DNA from: Ovoidimarina sp038744785
GTDB lineage: Bacteria; Pseudomonadota; Alphaproteobacteria; Rhodobacterales; Rhodobacteraceae
NCBI GenBank assembly: GCA_038744785.1
Contig: JBCDLX010000001.1
Span: 62,001-126,000 of the forward strand
DNA: 64,000 nt
Direction: 5' to 3'
Shown here piece after piece: positions 16,770 to 24,693 of the stretch. A program made the position numbers and the translations under genes. Numbering within the stretch: position 1 is the stretch's first letter; each line of letters opens with the position of its first letter. Under the pieces are notes generated by a model, which did no database searches, had not been told where the DNA came from, and was given only the letters and a program-made list of their open reading frames with translations.

Positions 16770-17258
16770 ATGATTAGAATGGCAACAAGCAGGCAACTGA
16801 TGGCGGCTGTTTTGGCAATGGGGCTTTCGGCGTCACCTGCGGCACCCCAAAGCAACGTTCCGCTCGAAGTGATCGGTCCAGATGGACAAACCTCTGTCAT
16901 GACCCGTTCAGAAATCGAGGCGCTTCCTCAATCAGAAATCCTGACGACGACCATTTGGACCGATGGAACCATTCGGTTCTCGGGCGTTCCGATGGCACGT
17001 TTGCTCGAGCATGCAGGTGCCGAGGGCACGGTTCTAATCATGACGGCACTAAACGACTACAGCATAGAAATGCCGATGGGCGATCTCGAGGCGGACGCCC
17101 CGATTGTGGCAACGCGGATGAATGGCCAGCCGATGTCGGTGCGCGACAAGGGCCCCTACTGGGTCGTCTACCCGTTCGACGATCATCCAAAATATCAAAC
17201 AGAAACGACGCATGCCCGGTCGGTTTGGCAGCTAGCACGTATTTCGGTGATCGAGTGA
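16770..17258 (+). CDS. Secreted molybdopterin-oxidoreductase-fold protein without cysteine
   Basis: This 162-residue protein has a Sec signal peptide (LMAAVLAMGLSASPAAPQS) and a core resembling the molybdopterin-binding fold of the sulfite oxidase/YedY family: VIGPDGQTSVMTRSEIEALPQ, FSGVPMARLLEHAGAE, then DKGPYWVVYPFDDHP. It has no cysteine at all, so the Cys that coordinates molybdenum in true enzymes is missing and cofactor-based catalysis is unlikely. It lies 55 bases before a hybrid histidine kinase in the same direction, suggesting a periplasmic ligand-binding partner for that sensor. The start could also be the ATG at 16779. Confidence 0.7.
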   Translation: MIRMATSRQLMAAVLAMGLSASPAAPQSNVPLEVIGPDGQTSVMTRSEIEALPQSEILTTTIWTDGTIRFSGVPMARLLEHAGAEGTVLIMTALNDYSIEMPMGDLEADAPIVATRMNGQPMSVRDKGPYWVVYPFDDHPKYQTETTHARSVWQLARISVIE

Positions 17259-17313
17259 TTGCCGTCCCGTACCCATCCAGCGCGGGTCGGCCCGTTGTCC
17301 GACGGCCTGACCG

Positions 17314-19812
17314 ATGAAATGTAGCCGCATCGCCATTCTAGTTGCAATCGCAGCGCTCTGTGTGCTTCTCGCGGCCATGGGTCAGCGGTTGTTCCGCGAT
17401 CTGCAAAGCCTGACAAGCGCCGCGGGCGAAAACCTCCAATGGACAATCCTGCAACTGGATACCGAAACCGCGCGACTGCACGCGGCGCTCCTTGAACAAC
17501 AACGCTTGCCGCAGCCAAATTCAAACGTGGTCGCGCTGCGGGCGAATATCGCACTTAGTCGGATCGGTCTTGTACAAAAAGGCAACGCGCGCACGGTCTT
17601 TTCTGAAGACGAGGCTGCCCTGGAGCTTCTTGATGGGCTCGACGAGTACGCCAGGAACATTGTGGCATTGCTCGACGCCGAACCCGAAGTATCGCCAAAT
17701 ACGCTATCAGAGTTACTGGCGCTCACGCGCCAGATCCGGCCGGACGCGCGCCGCCTGGCAATACTTGGGAACAGTATTGGAGCGCGCCAGGCCGAAGCCC
17801 GTCGGATTGCCCTGGCCGGGCAGCTAAGACGTACAGGTTTGGTGGCCATCGCGGTCATTGCTGCCCTGACAGCTGCGCTTATTGTTCTAAATCGGTTCTT
17901 GCGGATTGCCGACCAGCGTGACGAGGACCTACGCGCATCCTCCGCACGCCTGGCTTCGACGATCGCGGCATCTCTCGATGCAATTGTGACCACCGACGAA
18001 CAGGGCATTATCAATGGATTTAACGGCGCGGCCGAGGTCATGTTCAGCTGGAATGCCGAAGATATCATCGGGAAAAATATTGACGATACTCTTAGGCCCC
18101 GCCCGGCGCATACCACTGCTGAACCCAACGTGAAAACCTGGGCAGAAGCTTCCTGTACAGGTCGGATCGAAATCTCGGTACGTCGGCGGACTGGCGAGTC
18201 CTTTCCCGCTGAGATGAACGTCACCACGTTAGGACCCGACGGCGACTGGGTTTCGGTTTGCTATTTTCGGGATATCAGCGAACGGAAAATAGCCGAGATG
18301 CGTCTCATCTTCGCACGTGATCGCGCAGAGCGCATGGACCGCGCCAAAACGCGTTTCCTGACGATCATGAGCCATGAGATGCGCACACCGCTTCACGGTA
18401 TTTTAGGGCTTCTTGATGTGATGCGTTCGAAAGACCTGACCGCGGAACAAGACCGCTATGCGCGGGTCGCCATCGGCTCTGCTGAACTTCTGCTTCGGCA
18501 GGCAAACGATGCGCTTGACGTGACACGTATCGAGTCGGATGTCCTGACACTCTCGGATGTCGAGTTCAATCTTTCGGAAACGCTGCGGGATACGGTCACA
18601 CTCCTTACGCCCCTTGCCGACCGCAAGGGGTTGGACATTGATCTGCGCATCTCACCCGACTTGGACATCTTGTTTCGCGGCGACGAAGACCGCATCCGGC
18701 AGATTGCGACAAACCTGATCGGAAACGGCATCAAGTTCACGTCGACCGGAACAATCAAGATCGAACTTTCGGGAATCCATGGTCAGGACAGCACGGACAT
18801 CAATCTCGTTGTCTCGGACACCGGACCCGGTATCCCGCAGGCGCAGCAGGACGCGATTTTCGAAGACTATGTGGTACTTGCCGAGCCGTCAGGGCGTGAC
18901 AAGCGCGGTGACGGCCTTGGTCTTTCGATTTCGCGGAGAATTGCGCGTCTGATGGGAGGTGATCTGTCCGTAAAGTCTGAGGACAAGACGGGTAGCACGT
19001 TCACGCTATCCCTTTCGCTTCGACGCAGTTCGCCTGAGCACCTTCCATCGGTTACTAGGTCCGGTGTTGATAACACCCGAAATCCCGCTCTCGTGCCAAG
19101 AAGGATCCTGGTCGTTGAAGACAACTCGATCAGCCAATCGGTGCTTTGTGAGATGCTAGAATTGATGGGAAACCGGGTGACTTTGGCATCGGACGGACAG
19201 GATGGCTGCACAATCGCCGCTTCTGAACCTTTCGACTTGATCATCATGGATATCAGCATGCCGGTGATGGACGGTCTGGAAGCCACCCGGCAAATCCGCA
19301 TGGGCGGAGGCGTCAACCAAGCCACCCCAATCCTCGGATTAACGGCCCATGGTCCCCAAGAGTTTCGGACCAAGGCCGAAGAGGCTGGCATGACAGACTT
19401 TGCGACAAAACCTCTGCGGTTCGGCAAGTTGAAGGAACTGCTCGAAACCGTGGATCGAACCCCGACAGAAGCGGGCACGGTATTCGAGGAGCTCGTGGGT
19501 GCTCTTGGTGCCGAGCGGGTGTCTGAGATCGCGCAAAAGCTACGTGGAGAGATCGCGCGGGCAATTGCGCGACTCGAGCACGATGATCGTCCTTGCCGAA
19601 AATCGGAGGTGGCAGAGCAGCTTCACAAGCTTCAAGGCGCGGCGGCGCTTTTGGGGTTTCCGGCGGTTTCGCAGGATCTAGAGGCCCTGCGCAAAAAGTG
19701 CGTTGGCGGCGCGGACCGTGCTGCCCCAGATGAAATCACTGTCCTGACCCGCGACCTAAAGCGGATCTCGCAGAAATTCGATGACCGGCTCAGCGCGACT
19801 CAAATCGCGTAG
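17314..19812 (+). CDS. Hybrid sensor histidine kinase (PAS-HisKA-HATPase-REC-Hpt)
   Basis: This is an 832-residue membrane protein. A first transmembrane helix (residues 6-22), a helical periplasmic region of about 150 residues and a second helix (174-192) are followed by a PAS domain (about 215-325). HisKA comes next with H354 (IMSHEMRTPLHGI), then the ATPase domain with N-box NLIGNGIKF and SDTGPGIP and DGLGLSISRR boxes. A receiver domain has D646 (LIIMDISMPVMDG), and a C-terminal Hpt-like helix has H771 (HKLQGAAALLGF). This layout supports a full His-Asp-His phosphorelay ending on a separate regulator, most likely the divergent LuxR-type protein at 16001-16615. The signal is unknown. Confidence 0.9.
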   Translation: MKCSRIAILVAIAALCVLLAAMGQRLFRDLQSLTSAAGENLQWTILQLDTETARLHAALLEQQRLPQPNSNVVALRANIALSRIGLVQKGNARTVFSEDEAALELLDGLDEYARNIVALLDAEPEVSPNTLSELLALTRQIRPDARRLAILGNSIGARQAEARRIALAGQLRRTGLVAIAVIAALTAALIVLNRFLRIADQRDEDLRASSARLASTIAASLDAIVTTDEQGIINGFNGAAEVMFSWNAEDIIGKNIDDTLRPRPAHTTAEPNVKTWAEASCTGRIEISVRRRTGESFPAEMNVTTLGPDGDWVSVCYFRDISERKIAEMRLIFARDRAERMDRAKTRFLTIMSHEMRTPLHGILGLLDVMRSKDLTAEQDRYARVAIGSAELLLRQANDALDVTRIESDVLTLSDVEFNLSETLRDTVTLLTPLADRKGLDIDLRISPDLDILFRGDEDRIRQIATNLIGNGIKFTSTGTIKIELSGIHGQDSTDINLVVSDTGPGIPQAQQDAIFEDYVVLAEPSGRDKRGDGLGLSISRRIARLMGGDLSVKSEDKTGSTFTLSLSLRRSSPEHLPSVTRSGVDNTRNPALVPRRILVVEDNSISQSVLCEMLELMGNRVTLASDGQDGCTIAASEPFDLIIMDISMPVMDGLEATRQIRMGGGVNQATPILGLTAHGPQEFRTKAEEAGMTDFATKPLRFGKLKELLETVDRTPTEAGTVFEELVGALGAERVSEIAQKLRGEIARAIARLEHDDRPCRKSEVAEQLHKLQGAAALLGFPAVSQDLEALRKKCVGGADRAAPDEITVLTRDLKRISQKFDDRLSATQIA

Positions 19813-19819
19813 GCAATGA

Positions 19820-19924
19820 TCAAATCATAGCCCAATCCGTGAAGCGGTAGGTCCGGGGCGACCGTCGCGGTTCGGTGGGCGGGCGCGCCCTGCGCGGGTC
19901 TTCATGGGGGTTTTTGGGGGCCAT
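19820..19924 (-). CDS. Possible 34-residue basic, proline-rich small protein
   Basis: This short frame is preceded by AAAGGAGCG eight bases before the ATG, an unusually good ribosome-binding site for a random frame. The predicted peptide starts MAPKNPHEDPRRARPPTEPR and ends YRFTDWAMI; it is rich in Arg and Pro with an aromatic C-terminus. It lies downstream of, and on the same strand as, the guanidine operon. Function is unknown. Codon third positions are GC-rich as in neighbouring genes. It could be chance; the case rests on the ribosome-binding site. Confidence 0.45.
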   Translation of the reverse strand: MAPKNPHEDPRRARPPTEPRRSPRTYRFTDWAMI

Positions 19925-20022
19925 CTTATACGCTCCTTTCATGCCGTTGGCGCAAGCACGCTGACCCTGTGATGTTTCCGTCAAATGTCCCACCGCGTTT
20001 CAAACGTAACCGCGCTCTTCAC

Positions 20023-20445
20023 TTAAAGCCTCGCCATGTCCCGTCTGTCAGACAAGAAATCCCGAACGTCCAGAAGCGACTTTTCTTCCATCGACACATA
20101 GACAAGCGCCATGTTGGTCCGCTCTTGGATCATTTCGCCCGGAAATGGCAGATAGCTTAACTCACGCGTCCCAAAGGACGGCGACGCGGTGCCAACTTGC
20201 CATTCGGTCGTCAGCGCCACATCCACAAGCTTCAGTGCGGTTGCCCCACCTTTGCCCGGTCGCTCAAAGGGCACGCCGGCAAGCCGCAAGTAGGACGCCT
20301 TGTCGCTTGCATTGACAAACCCGTCGATAAACTGTGCCGCCAGCACCTGAAGTTCTCCGGCAACGTCTTCGGGCGCCATATGGCTGTGCAGATGGTCATG
20401 GGTGTGATTGTGCCCGATATGGCCGTTCACAATGTCATGTGGCAT
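20023..20445 (-). CDS. Histidine-rich protein coupled to the ureohydrolase (candidate metal-delivery factor)
   Basis: This 140-residue protein is of a family I do not recognise. Residues 12-22 read HNHTHDHLHSH, six alternating histidines, with two more at 3 and 9; this is a nickel- or zinc-binding type of sequence. The remaining 118 residues have no cysteine or known motif; they include AGELQVLAAQFIDGFVNASD and a TRELSYLPFPGEMIQERTNM stretch. The start overlaps the end of the ureohydrolase gene by 11 bases and has GGAGGTGG upstream, so the two proteins are probably made together. Guanidine hydrolases studied in cyanobacteria need Ni2+ and HypA/HypB-like helpers; no such genes are visible here, so this protein may do that job. 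That is inference. Confidence 0.7.
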   Translation of the reverse strand: MPHDIVNGHIGHNHTHDHLHSHMAPEDVAGELQVLAAQFIDGFVNASDKASYLRLAGVPFERPGKGGATALKLVDVALTTEWQVGTASPSFGTRELSYLPFPGEMIQERTNMALVYVSMEEKSLLDVRDFLSDRRDMARL

Positions 20446-21679
20446 TGGACCACCTCCGGCCTTCAAACTCACCACACGGGATCGAGACAGGTTTGTCGAT
20501 ATGCGCCTTGTGGGTACCAAGCTTGCCTGAAGCTACAAGCGAGCCCAATACATCCACAATCACCCGGGTCCCCAATAGTGCGGTGATATCAGAAGTGTCG
20601 TAGGGTGGCGAAACCTCGACCAATTCCATTCCACAGATCCCCTCGGCCGCCACCTTGGACGCCAGCGCCAGTGCCTCGCGCGGCAGGAAGCCGCCGGGTT
20701 CGGGCCACCCGGTGCCAGGGACAAAGCCGCAATCGATCGAGTCGATGTCGAAGGACATATAGACCATGTCGACACCGTCCCACGCCATCTCAAGCGCCAT
20801 CTCTGCGGTCTTGTCGACCCCCATCCGCTCCATGTCCGACATGGTGATGATGTTCGTTTCCCGCTCTCTGGCAACTTTCACCGCCTCGCGCGGCACCTGC
20901 CAGCCGCCGATCCCGACCTGAACCAGGTTCTTTGCGGGCACGTTCGGAAGGTTTGTAGAATGGAACCAGGGCGTTGTATGCATCCGCTCATCTAGGTCTT
21001 TCTCTTGGATGTCGGCGTGACGGTCGAAATGCACGATCCCGATCTTCTTCGATGTGCACTCGGCAATCCCCCGTACGCAGGGGAACCCGATTGAATGGTC
21101 TCCGCCGATCATGATCGGAAGCGACCCCGAACTGAAGACATGGCTCACGGCGCGGCTGATCTGGTCGAAACTCTTTTCGATGTTGGCGGGGATGGTGAAC
21201 ACATCGCCCGCGTCGCACAGCGTCATCTGCTCGCGCAGATCGACCCCCATTTCATAATTGTAGGGTGTGTAAAGCGCACTGATTTTACGCACACCCTGCG
21301 GTCCGAACCGGGTGCCAGGGCGATAGGTCGTGCCGCCATCAAAGGGAATGCCCAGAACCGTGGCGTCATAATCCTTAACCTCGGTGACGTCCTCGGCATA
21401 GGGCGCCTTCAGGAATGTGTTGATCCCGGCGTAGTGGGGCAGCTCTCCCCGCGCGAATGTCGGGATGGATTTGTCTTCGATTGAATCGGCGCCCGTCAGA
21501 CCCATCCGGAGCGCCCAGCGCCGTTCCTCGTCCCAGCGGCCTTCAGGGATGTCCGCTTCGGCCTTCATCGACTTCCACCCCTGGAGCTTGGTTAGGTCGG
21601 GGTGATGAAAGCGCCGATCGTCGCGCGCCATATCGGCTGGGTGGTACGAGCGGGTGCGCTCAGGCGGGGCGAAATGCAT
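20435..21679 (-). CDS. Ureohydrolase (agmatinase superfamily), probable guanidine hydrolase
   Basis: This is a 414-residue protein. The binuclear metal site of ureohydrolases is intact: H195 in GGDHS, D219/H221/D223 in HFDRHAD, and D311/D313 in SFDIDSID. It is about 100 residues longer than typical SpeB agmatinases, with a roughly 100-residue N-terminal extension (RRWALRMGLTGADSIEDKSI, GELPHYAGINTFLKAPYAED) of the kind in the GdmH-like group. Guanidine hydrolase splits guanidine to urea and ammonia in the cytoplasm. The case for guanidine rests on the guanidine-I riboswitch that starts the operon. GGAGG precedes the start; the gene overlaps the ATPase upstream by 20 bases. Agmatinase or guanidinobutyrase activity remains possible. 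Confidence 0.8.
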   Translation of the reverse strand: MHFAPPERTRSYHPADMARDDRRFHHPDLTKLQGWKSMKAEADIPEGRWDEERRWALRMGLTGADSIEDKSIPTFARGELPHYAGINTFLKAPYAEDVTEVKDYDATVLGIPFDGGTTYRPGTRFGPQGVRKISALYTPYNYEMGVDLREQMTLCDAGDVFTIPANIEKSFDQISRAVSHVFSSGSLPIMIGGDHSIGFPCVRGIAECTSKKIGIVHFDRHADIQEKDLDERMHTTPWFHSTNLPNVPAKNLVQVGIGGWQVPREAVKVARERETNIITMSDMERMGVDKTAEMALEMAWDGVDMVYMSFDIDSIDCGFVPGTGWPEPGGFLPREALALASKVAAEGICGMELVEVSPPYDTSDITALLGTRVIVDVLGSLVASGKLGTHKAHIDKPVSIPCGEFEGRRWSNAT

Positions 21680-22427
21680 CTTGATCCTCCGTGATGCGCT
21701 GAAACGGGATGCCACCGTCGCGGGCATCGAAATCGTATGTGATCGTGGCGCCATAGGCGTTCGGATCGTGGGGGTCCCAGCGCGGCTTGTCGAACACCAG
21801 AACCCGGTCGCCAAGCTTGAAGCCTTCCTCAAGATCGTGTGTCACCATGAATACGGTCATGCCGGTATCGTCGCGAAGTTCTGTCAGAAAGGCATGCATG
21901 GACAGGCGCGTGCCAGGATCGAGCGCGCCGAACGGTTCGTCCAGCAGCAGGATGCGCGGTTTCGCGGCCAACGCCTGTCCAATGGCAAGCCTTTGCTGCA
22001 TGCCGCCAGACAGCGTCGCAGGATATTGGTCAGCCACATGGTCAAGCCCGATCCGCGCAAGCGTGTCGTCCGCCCGGGTCTGCGCGGCGCGCTGCGAGCT
22101 GCCGAAGTACCGCCCGAACGGACTGCGGAACGCCTCGCCCGCAACAATGTTATTGCGCACGGTCATATGCGGAAAGACCGAGTAGCGTTGAAAGACGACC
22201 CCACGGTCAAGGCCCGGCTCGACCGCAGGCGCGGCGCCTGCGACCCGGATTTCCCCCATTGTTGGCTGCTCCTGCGCCAGCAAGAGCCGAAGGAACGTTG
22301 ACTTTCCGCACCCCGAAGCGCCCACAATGGACACGAATTCCCCCTCGTCGACCTCGACGTTTACACGCTCCAGGATCGGACGCGATCCGTAGGACTGAAA
22401 GATGTTGTGGGCGACGACGAAACTCAC
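21660..22427 (-). CDS. ABC transporter ATPase (nitrate/taurine type), probable guanidine importer
   Basis: This 255-residue ATPase has Walker A GASGCGKST, Q-loop VFQRYSVFPHMTV, signature LSGGMQQRLAIGQALA, Walker B RILLLDEPFGALD and switch His in MVTHDLEEG. It is in the SsuB/TauB/NrtD group that serves small-molecule importers. I chose the GTG at 22427 because GGAGG lies 7 bases upstream and it gives a GTGA overlap with the permease stop; an ATG at 22445 would overlap further. It is the third gene of the guanidine-riboswitch operon. Confidence 0.85.
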   Translation of the reverse strand: MSFVVAHNIFQSYGSRPILERVNVEVDEGEFVSIVGASGCGKSTFLRLLLAQEQPTMGEIRVAGAAPAVEPGLDRGVVFQRYSVFPHMTVRNNIVAGEAFRSPFGRYFGSSQRAAQTRADDTLARIGLDHVADQYPATLSGGMQQRLAIGQALAAKPRILLLDEPFGALDPGTRLSMHAFLTELRDDTGMTVFMVTHDLEEGFKLGDRVLVFDKPRWDPHDPNAYGATITYDFDARDGGIPFQRITEDQDAFRPA

Positions 22428-23236
22428 AAGCTCGCCTCCGTCCATGGGAAAAGCTTGCGCGACATCGTGCGCAAGATGAGGTCCATCAGAAACGCCAGAA
22501 GCGTAATCCAAAGGACGTAGGTAAGGATCACATCCATCGCTAGAAACCGGCGGACCAGAAAGATGCGATACCCTAGCCCCTGTTCCGAGGCGATCGCCTC
22601 GGCAGCGATCAGAAACAGCCAGGCAGGACCAAGGGACAGCCGGACCGCCTGAATGAGCCGGGGCAGCATCTGGGGCAACGCAACACGTAGCGCGATCACA
22701 AGGCTCGACGCGCCAAGCGTCTCTGCCTTCACGATCATCTCGCGCGGGATTTCCAGAACACGTTGGCTCAGATCGCGGATCAGGAACGGCAGAATGCCGA
22801 CGATGATCAGCACGACTTTGGAAACCTCGCCCAAACCGAACACAATGAACAGGATCGGAAGTACGGCAAGCGGCGGGATCATCGATACAACAGCAACAAA
22901 CCCGGCCAGTGTCGCCCTAATATGCGGCAGAAGCCCGATCAAAAGACCCAGAACCGTCGCCAGGGCCGCCGAAATACCGACGCCCAGCAAAAGGCGGCGC
23001 AGACTTGCGGCGGTATCGTGCCAAAGCAGGACCTTTTCTGAACGCCGGTCAGGTTCTGTGAACAAGCGCTCTGCCGTCATTGCGATGGTCGCAGGCGACG
23101 GCAGAAGCTTATCAGACGGGTTTGCCGCCAATCGCACCTCGGACGCGATCGAATAGGCCAGAAAAACAGCGACGAACGGCACGGCGACAAGGGCGGCGCG
23201 CAACACGACGCCCGGTTGCCGGTTGATTAGTCGCAC
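22424..23236 (-). CDS. ABC transporter permease (nitrate/taurine type)
   Basis: This 270-residue inner-membrane protein has six or so hydrophobic segments (ALVAVPFVAVFLAYSIA, LLLGVGISAALATVLGLLIG, LAVLPILFIVFGLGEVSKVV, ILTYVLWITLLAFLMDLIL). It carries the EAA-type loop contacting the ATPase (EMIVKAETLGASSLVIALRVALPQMLPRLIQAVR). It belongs with the SsuC/TauC permeases. The start is a GTG at 23236 with AGAGG upstream. It lies 28 bases after the binding-protein gene and overlaps the ATPase gene by 4 bases. Confidence 0.85.
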   Translation of the reverse strand: MRLINRQPGVVLRAALVAVPFVAVFLAYSIASEVRLAANPSDKLLPSPATIAMTAERLFTEPDRRSEKVLLWHDTAASLRRLLLGVGISAALATVLGLLIGLLPHIRATLAGFVAVVSMIPPLAVLPILFIVFGLGEVSKVVLIIVGILPFLIRDLSQRVLEIPREMIVKAETLGASSLVIALRVALPQMLPRLIQAVRLSLGPAWLFLIAAEAIASEQGLGYRIFLVRRFLAMDVILTYVLWITLLAFLMDLILRTMSRKLFPWTEASL

Positions 23237-23264
23237 GTGCCTGACCTCTTGACCGGCGCGCTAC

Positions 23265-24323
23265 TCAGAGCGCGCCGTCAGCAGCCATCTGCATAAACGT
23301 CGTGTCGAAACGGAAGTTGACGTTGTTCACGTCTCCGGTGGTCGAGCCGTCGGGATAGGCAACGCCGATGTAATCGGCCGAAGGCGCGCCCTCACCAAGT
23401 ATGCCCTTGTCGAAAAGGAACTCAGCCACACTGACCATCGTTGCTGGCAACTCGGCACTTTGCGTGAACGCCACGGCGTCGGCTGGATCATAGAACATCT
23501 CGGTCGATGCAAGTTGGGCCTTGTAGCCCGCAAGATCGGTACCTGAAGCTTCGGCCATCGCTGTAAGGACGGTTTCGTCGCCCGCCGCCATCAGGCCCAT
23601 CACTTCGTACCACGCGCCGACAAGCGCCTTGCCGAAGTCAGGATAGGTCTCAAGCACGTCGGTGTTCACGACCATCAGGTCGATGATTTCTCCGGGGATA
23701 TCAGAGCTATCGAACAGCTTCTTCGCATTCGGATCTTCAAGGATCGTCGAAACAAGCGGGTTCCACGTGACCACCGCTTCAACATCGTCGGTTGCAAATG
23801 CAGCGATCATATCTGCGTCGGACGTGTTGATCACGCTTGCAAGGTCGCTTTCCCGCAGGTCGACGCTGTCAAGGGCGCGCGCCAGCAGATAGTGCGACAC
23901 GGACAGCTCCACCAGATTGACCGGTTTCCCGGCGAGCCCGGCCAGATCGCCATCGCCTTTGACGATTACTGCGTCGTTGCCGTTCGAAAAGTCTCCGACG
24001 ATCAGCGCAGTGGTGTCGACACCCCCACCTGCCGGGATCGACAGCGTATCCATGTTGGTTGCGGACACGCCATCGAACGCGCCCGCGGTGTATTGGTTGA
24101 TCGACTCGACGTAGTCGTTGATCTGAACGATTTCGACATCGATCCCGTATTTCTCGGCCCATTTGTCCATGATGCCAGAGTTTTCCAGGTATCCCCACGG
24201 CATCCAGCCCACATAGATCGACCACGCGACCCGGAACTCGGTCCGCTCTTGGGCAAAGGCCGGTGCAGCGCACGCCATTGCAAGGGCGGTTGCTCCGGCG
24301 GCGATTTGACGTAGTACGAACAT
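23265..24323 (-). CDS. ABC transporter substrate-binding protein, probable guanidine importer
   Basis: This is a 352-residue periplasmic protein with a signal peptide (IAAGATALAMACAAPAFA) and an NMT1/SsuA-type fold: FRVAWSIYVGWMPWGYLENSGIMDKWAEKYG, VQINDYVESINQYTAGAFDG, then DVEAVVTWNPLVSTIL. Such proteins bind small nitrogen or sulfur compounds. It is the first gene behind the guanidine-I riboswitch, with the Shine-Dalgarno AGGGGAAG close to the start, so guanidine or a close relative is the likely ligand. Confidence 0.85.
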   Translation of the reverse strand: MFVLRQIAAGATALAMACAAPAFAQERTEFRVAWSIYVGWMPWGYLENSGIMDKWAEKYGIDVEIVQINDYVESINQYTAGAFDGVSATNMDTLSIPAGGGVDTTALIVGDFSNGNDAVIVKGDGDLAGLAGKPVNLVELSVSHYLLARALDSVDLRESDLASVINTSDADMIAAFATDDVEAVVTWNPLVSTILEDPNAKKLFDSSDIPGEIIDLMVVNTDVLETYPDFGKALVGAWYEVMGLMAAGDETVLTAMAEASGTDLAGYKAQLASTEMFYDPADAVAFTQSAELPATMVSVAEFLFDKGILGEGAPSADYIGVAYPDGSTTGDVNNVNFRFDTTFMQMAADGAL

Positions 24324-24410
24324 GGGTCTTCCCCTGTGCCAGGTTCCGCCGGGACCAGAAAATCGGGGGGACCGTGGCGGAACGCGAGAGACCGGACTTC
24401 CCCAATTCGC

Positions 24411-24523
24411 AGTGCTCTCCCGGGATTTTGCCCCGCCGTGTACCGATCCGGAGTTTGCCGGACAGGTGGTGTCTCTCGGACCAGACCCTCAAGGGAGGAG
24501 GAGGCGGAACCCTAGACACCCTG
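24411..24523 (-). promoter_or_regulatory. Guanidine-I riboswitch (ykkC class I)
   Basis: The minus strand shows the conserved blocks of the ykkC RNA in order: GTCTAGGGTTCCG at the 5' side, GGTCTGGTCCGAGAGACAC, CCGGCAAACTCCGG, then ACACGGCGGGGCAAAATCCC and CGGGAGAGC at the 3' side. This aptamer binds guanidinium and usually turns genes on. A downstream hairpin can form between GTTCCGCC (24383-24376) and GGCGGAAC (24349-24342), just before the Shine-Dalgarno of the binding-protein gene. The aptamer strand GGTTCCGCC (24511-24503) could compete for the same sequence. How the switch acts is inferred. Confidence 0.93.
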
Positions 24524-24666
24524 CTTGGACCTACGGTGCTTCGGCGCGCTGCTGAGTCACGAAATGAAACTGACCTGTTCACGGTATCCGCCGCATTTGC
24601 CGAATAATTTCGCAATCAGCGCGTGGAATGACGCGGTATTCAGCAGATTTGCGGCCCGACCTATAG

Positions 24667-24683
24667 TGCGCGCTTCGCGCGCA
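24667..24683 (-). terminator. GC hairpin after the two-helix membrane protein gene
   Basis: TGCGCGCTTCGCGCGCA is a near-perfect hairpin (TGCGCGC/GCGCGCA), 11 bases past the stop of the gene at 24694-25047. It lacks a T-run, so it may be a weak or Rho-assisted terminator separating that gene from the guanidine operon. Confidence 0.4.
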
Positions 24684-24693
24684 GGGTCGGGGT

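Noticed and set aside
20435..21679. Plain agmatinase (speB) call for the ureohydrolase
   Set aside because: The enzyme is about 100 residues longer than SpeB, sits in an operon with an importer, and is preceded by a guanidine-I riboswitch, so the simple agmatinase label would hide the likely role. It is kept as an alternative.
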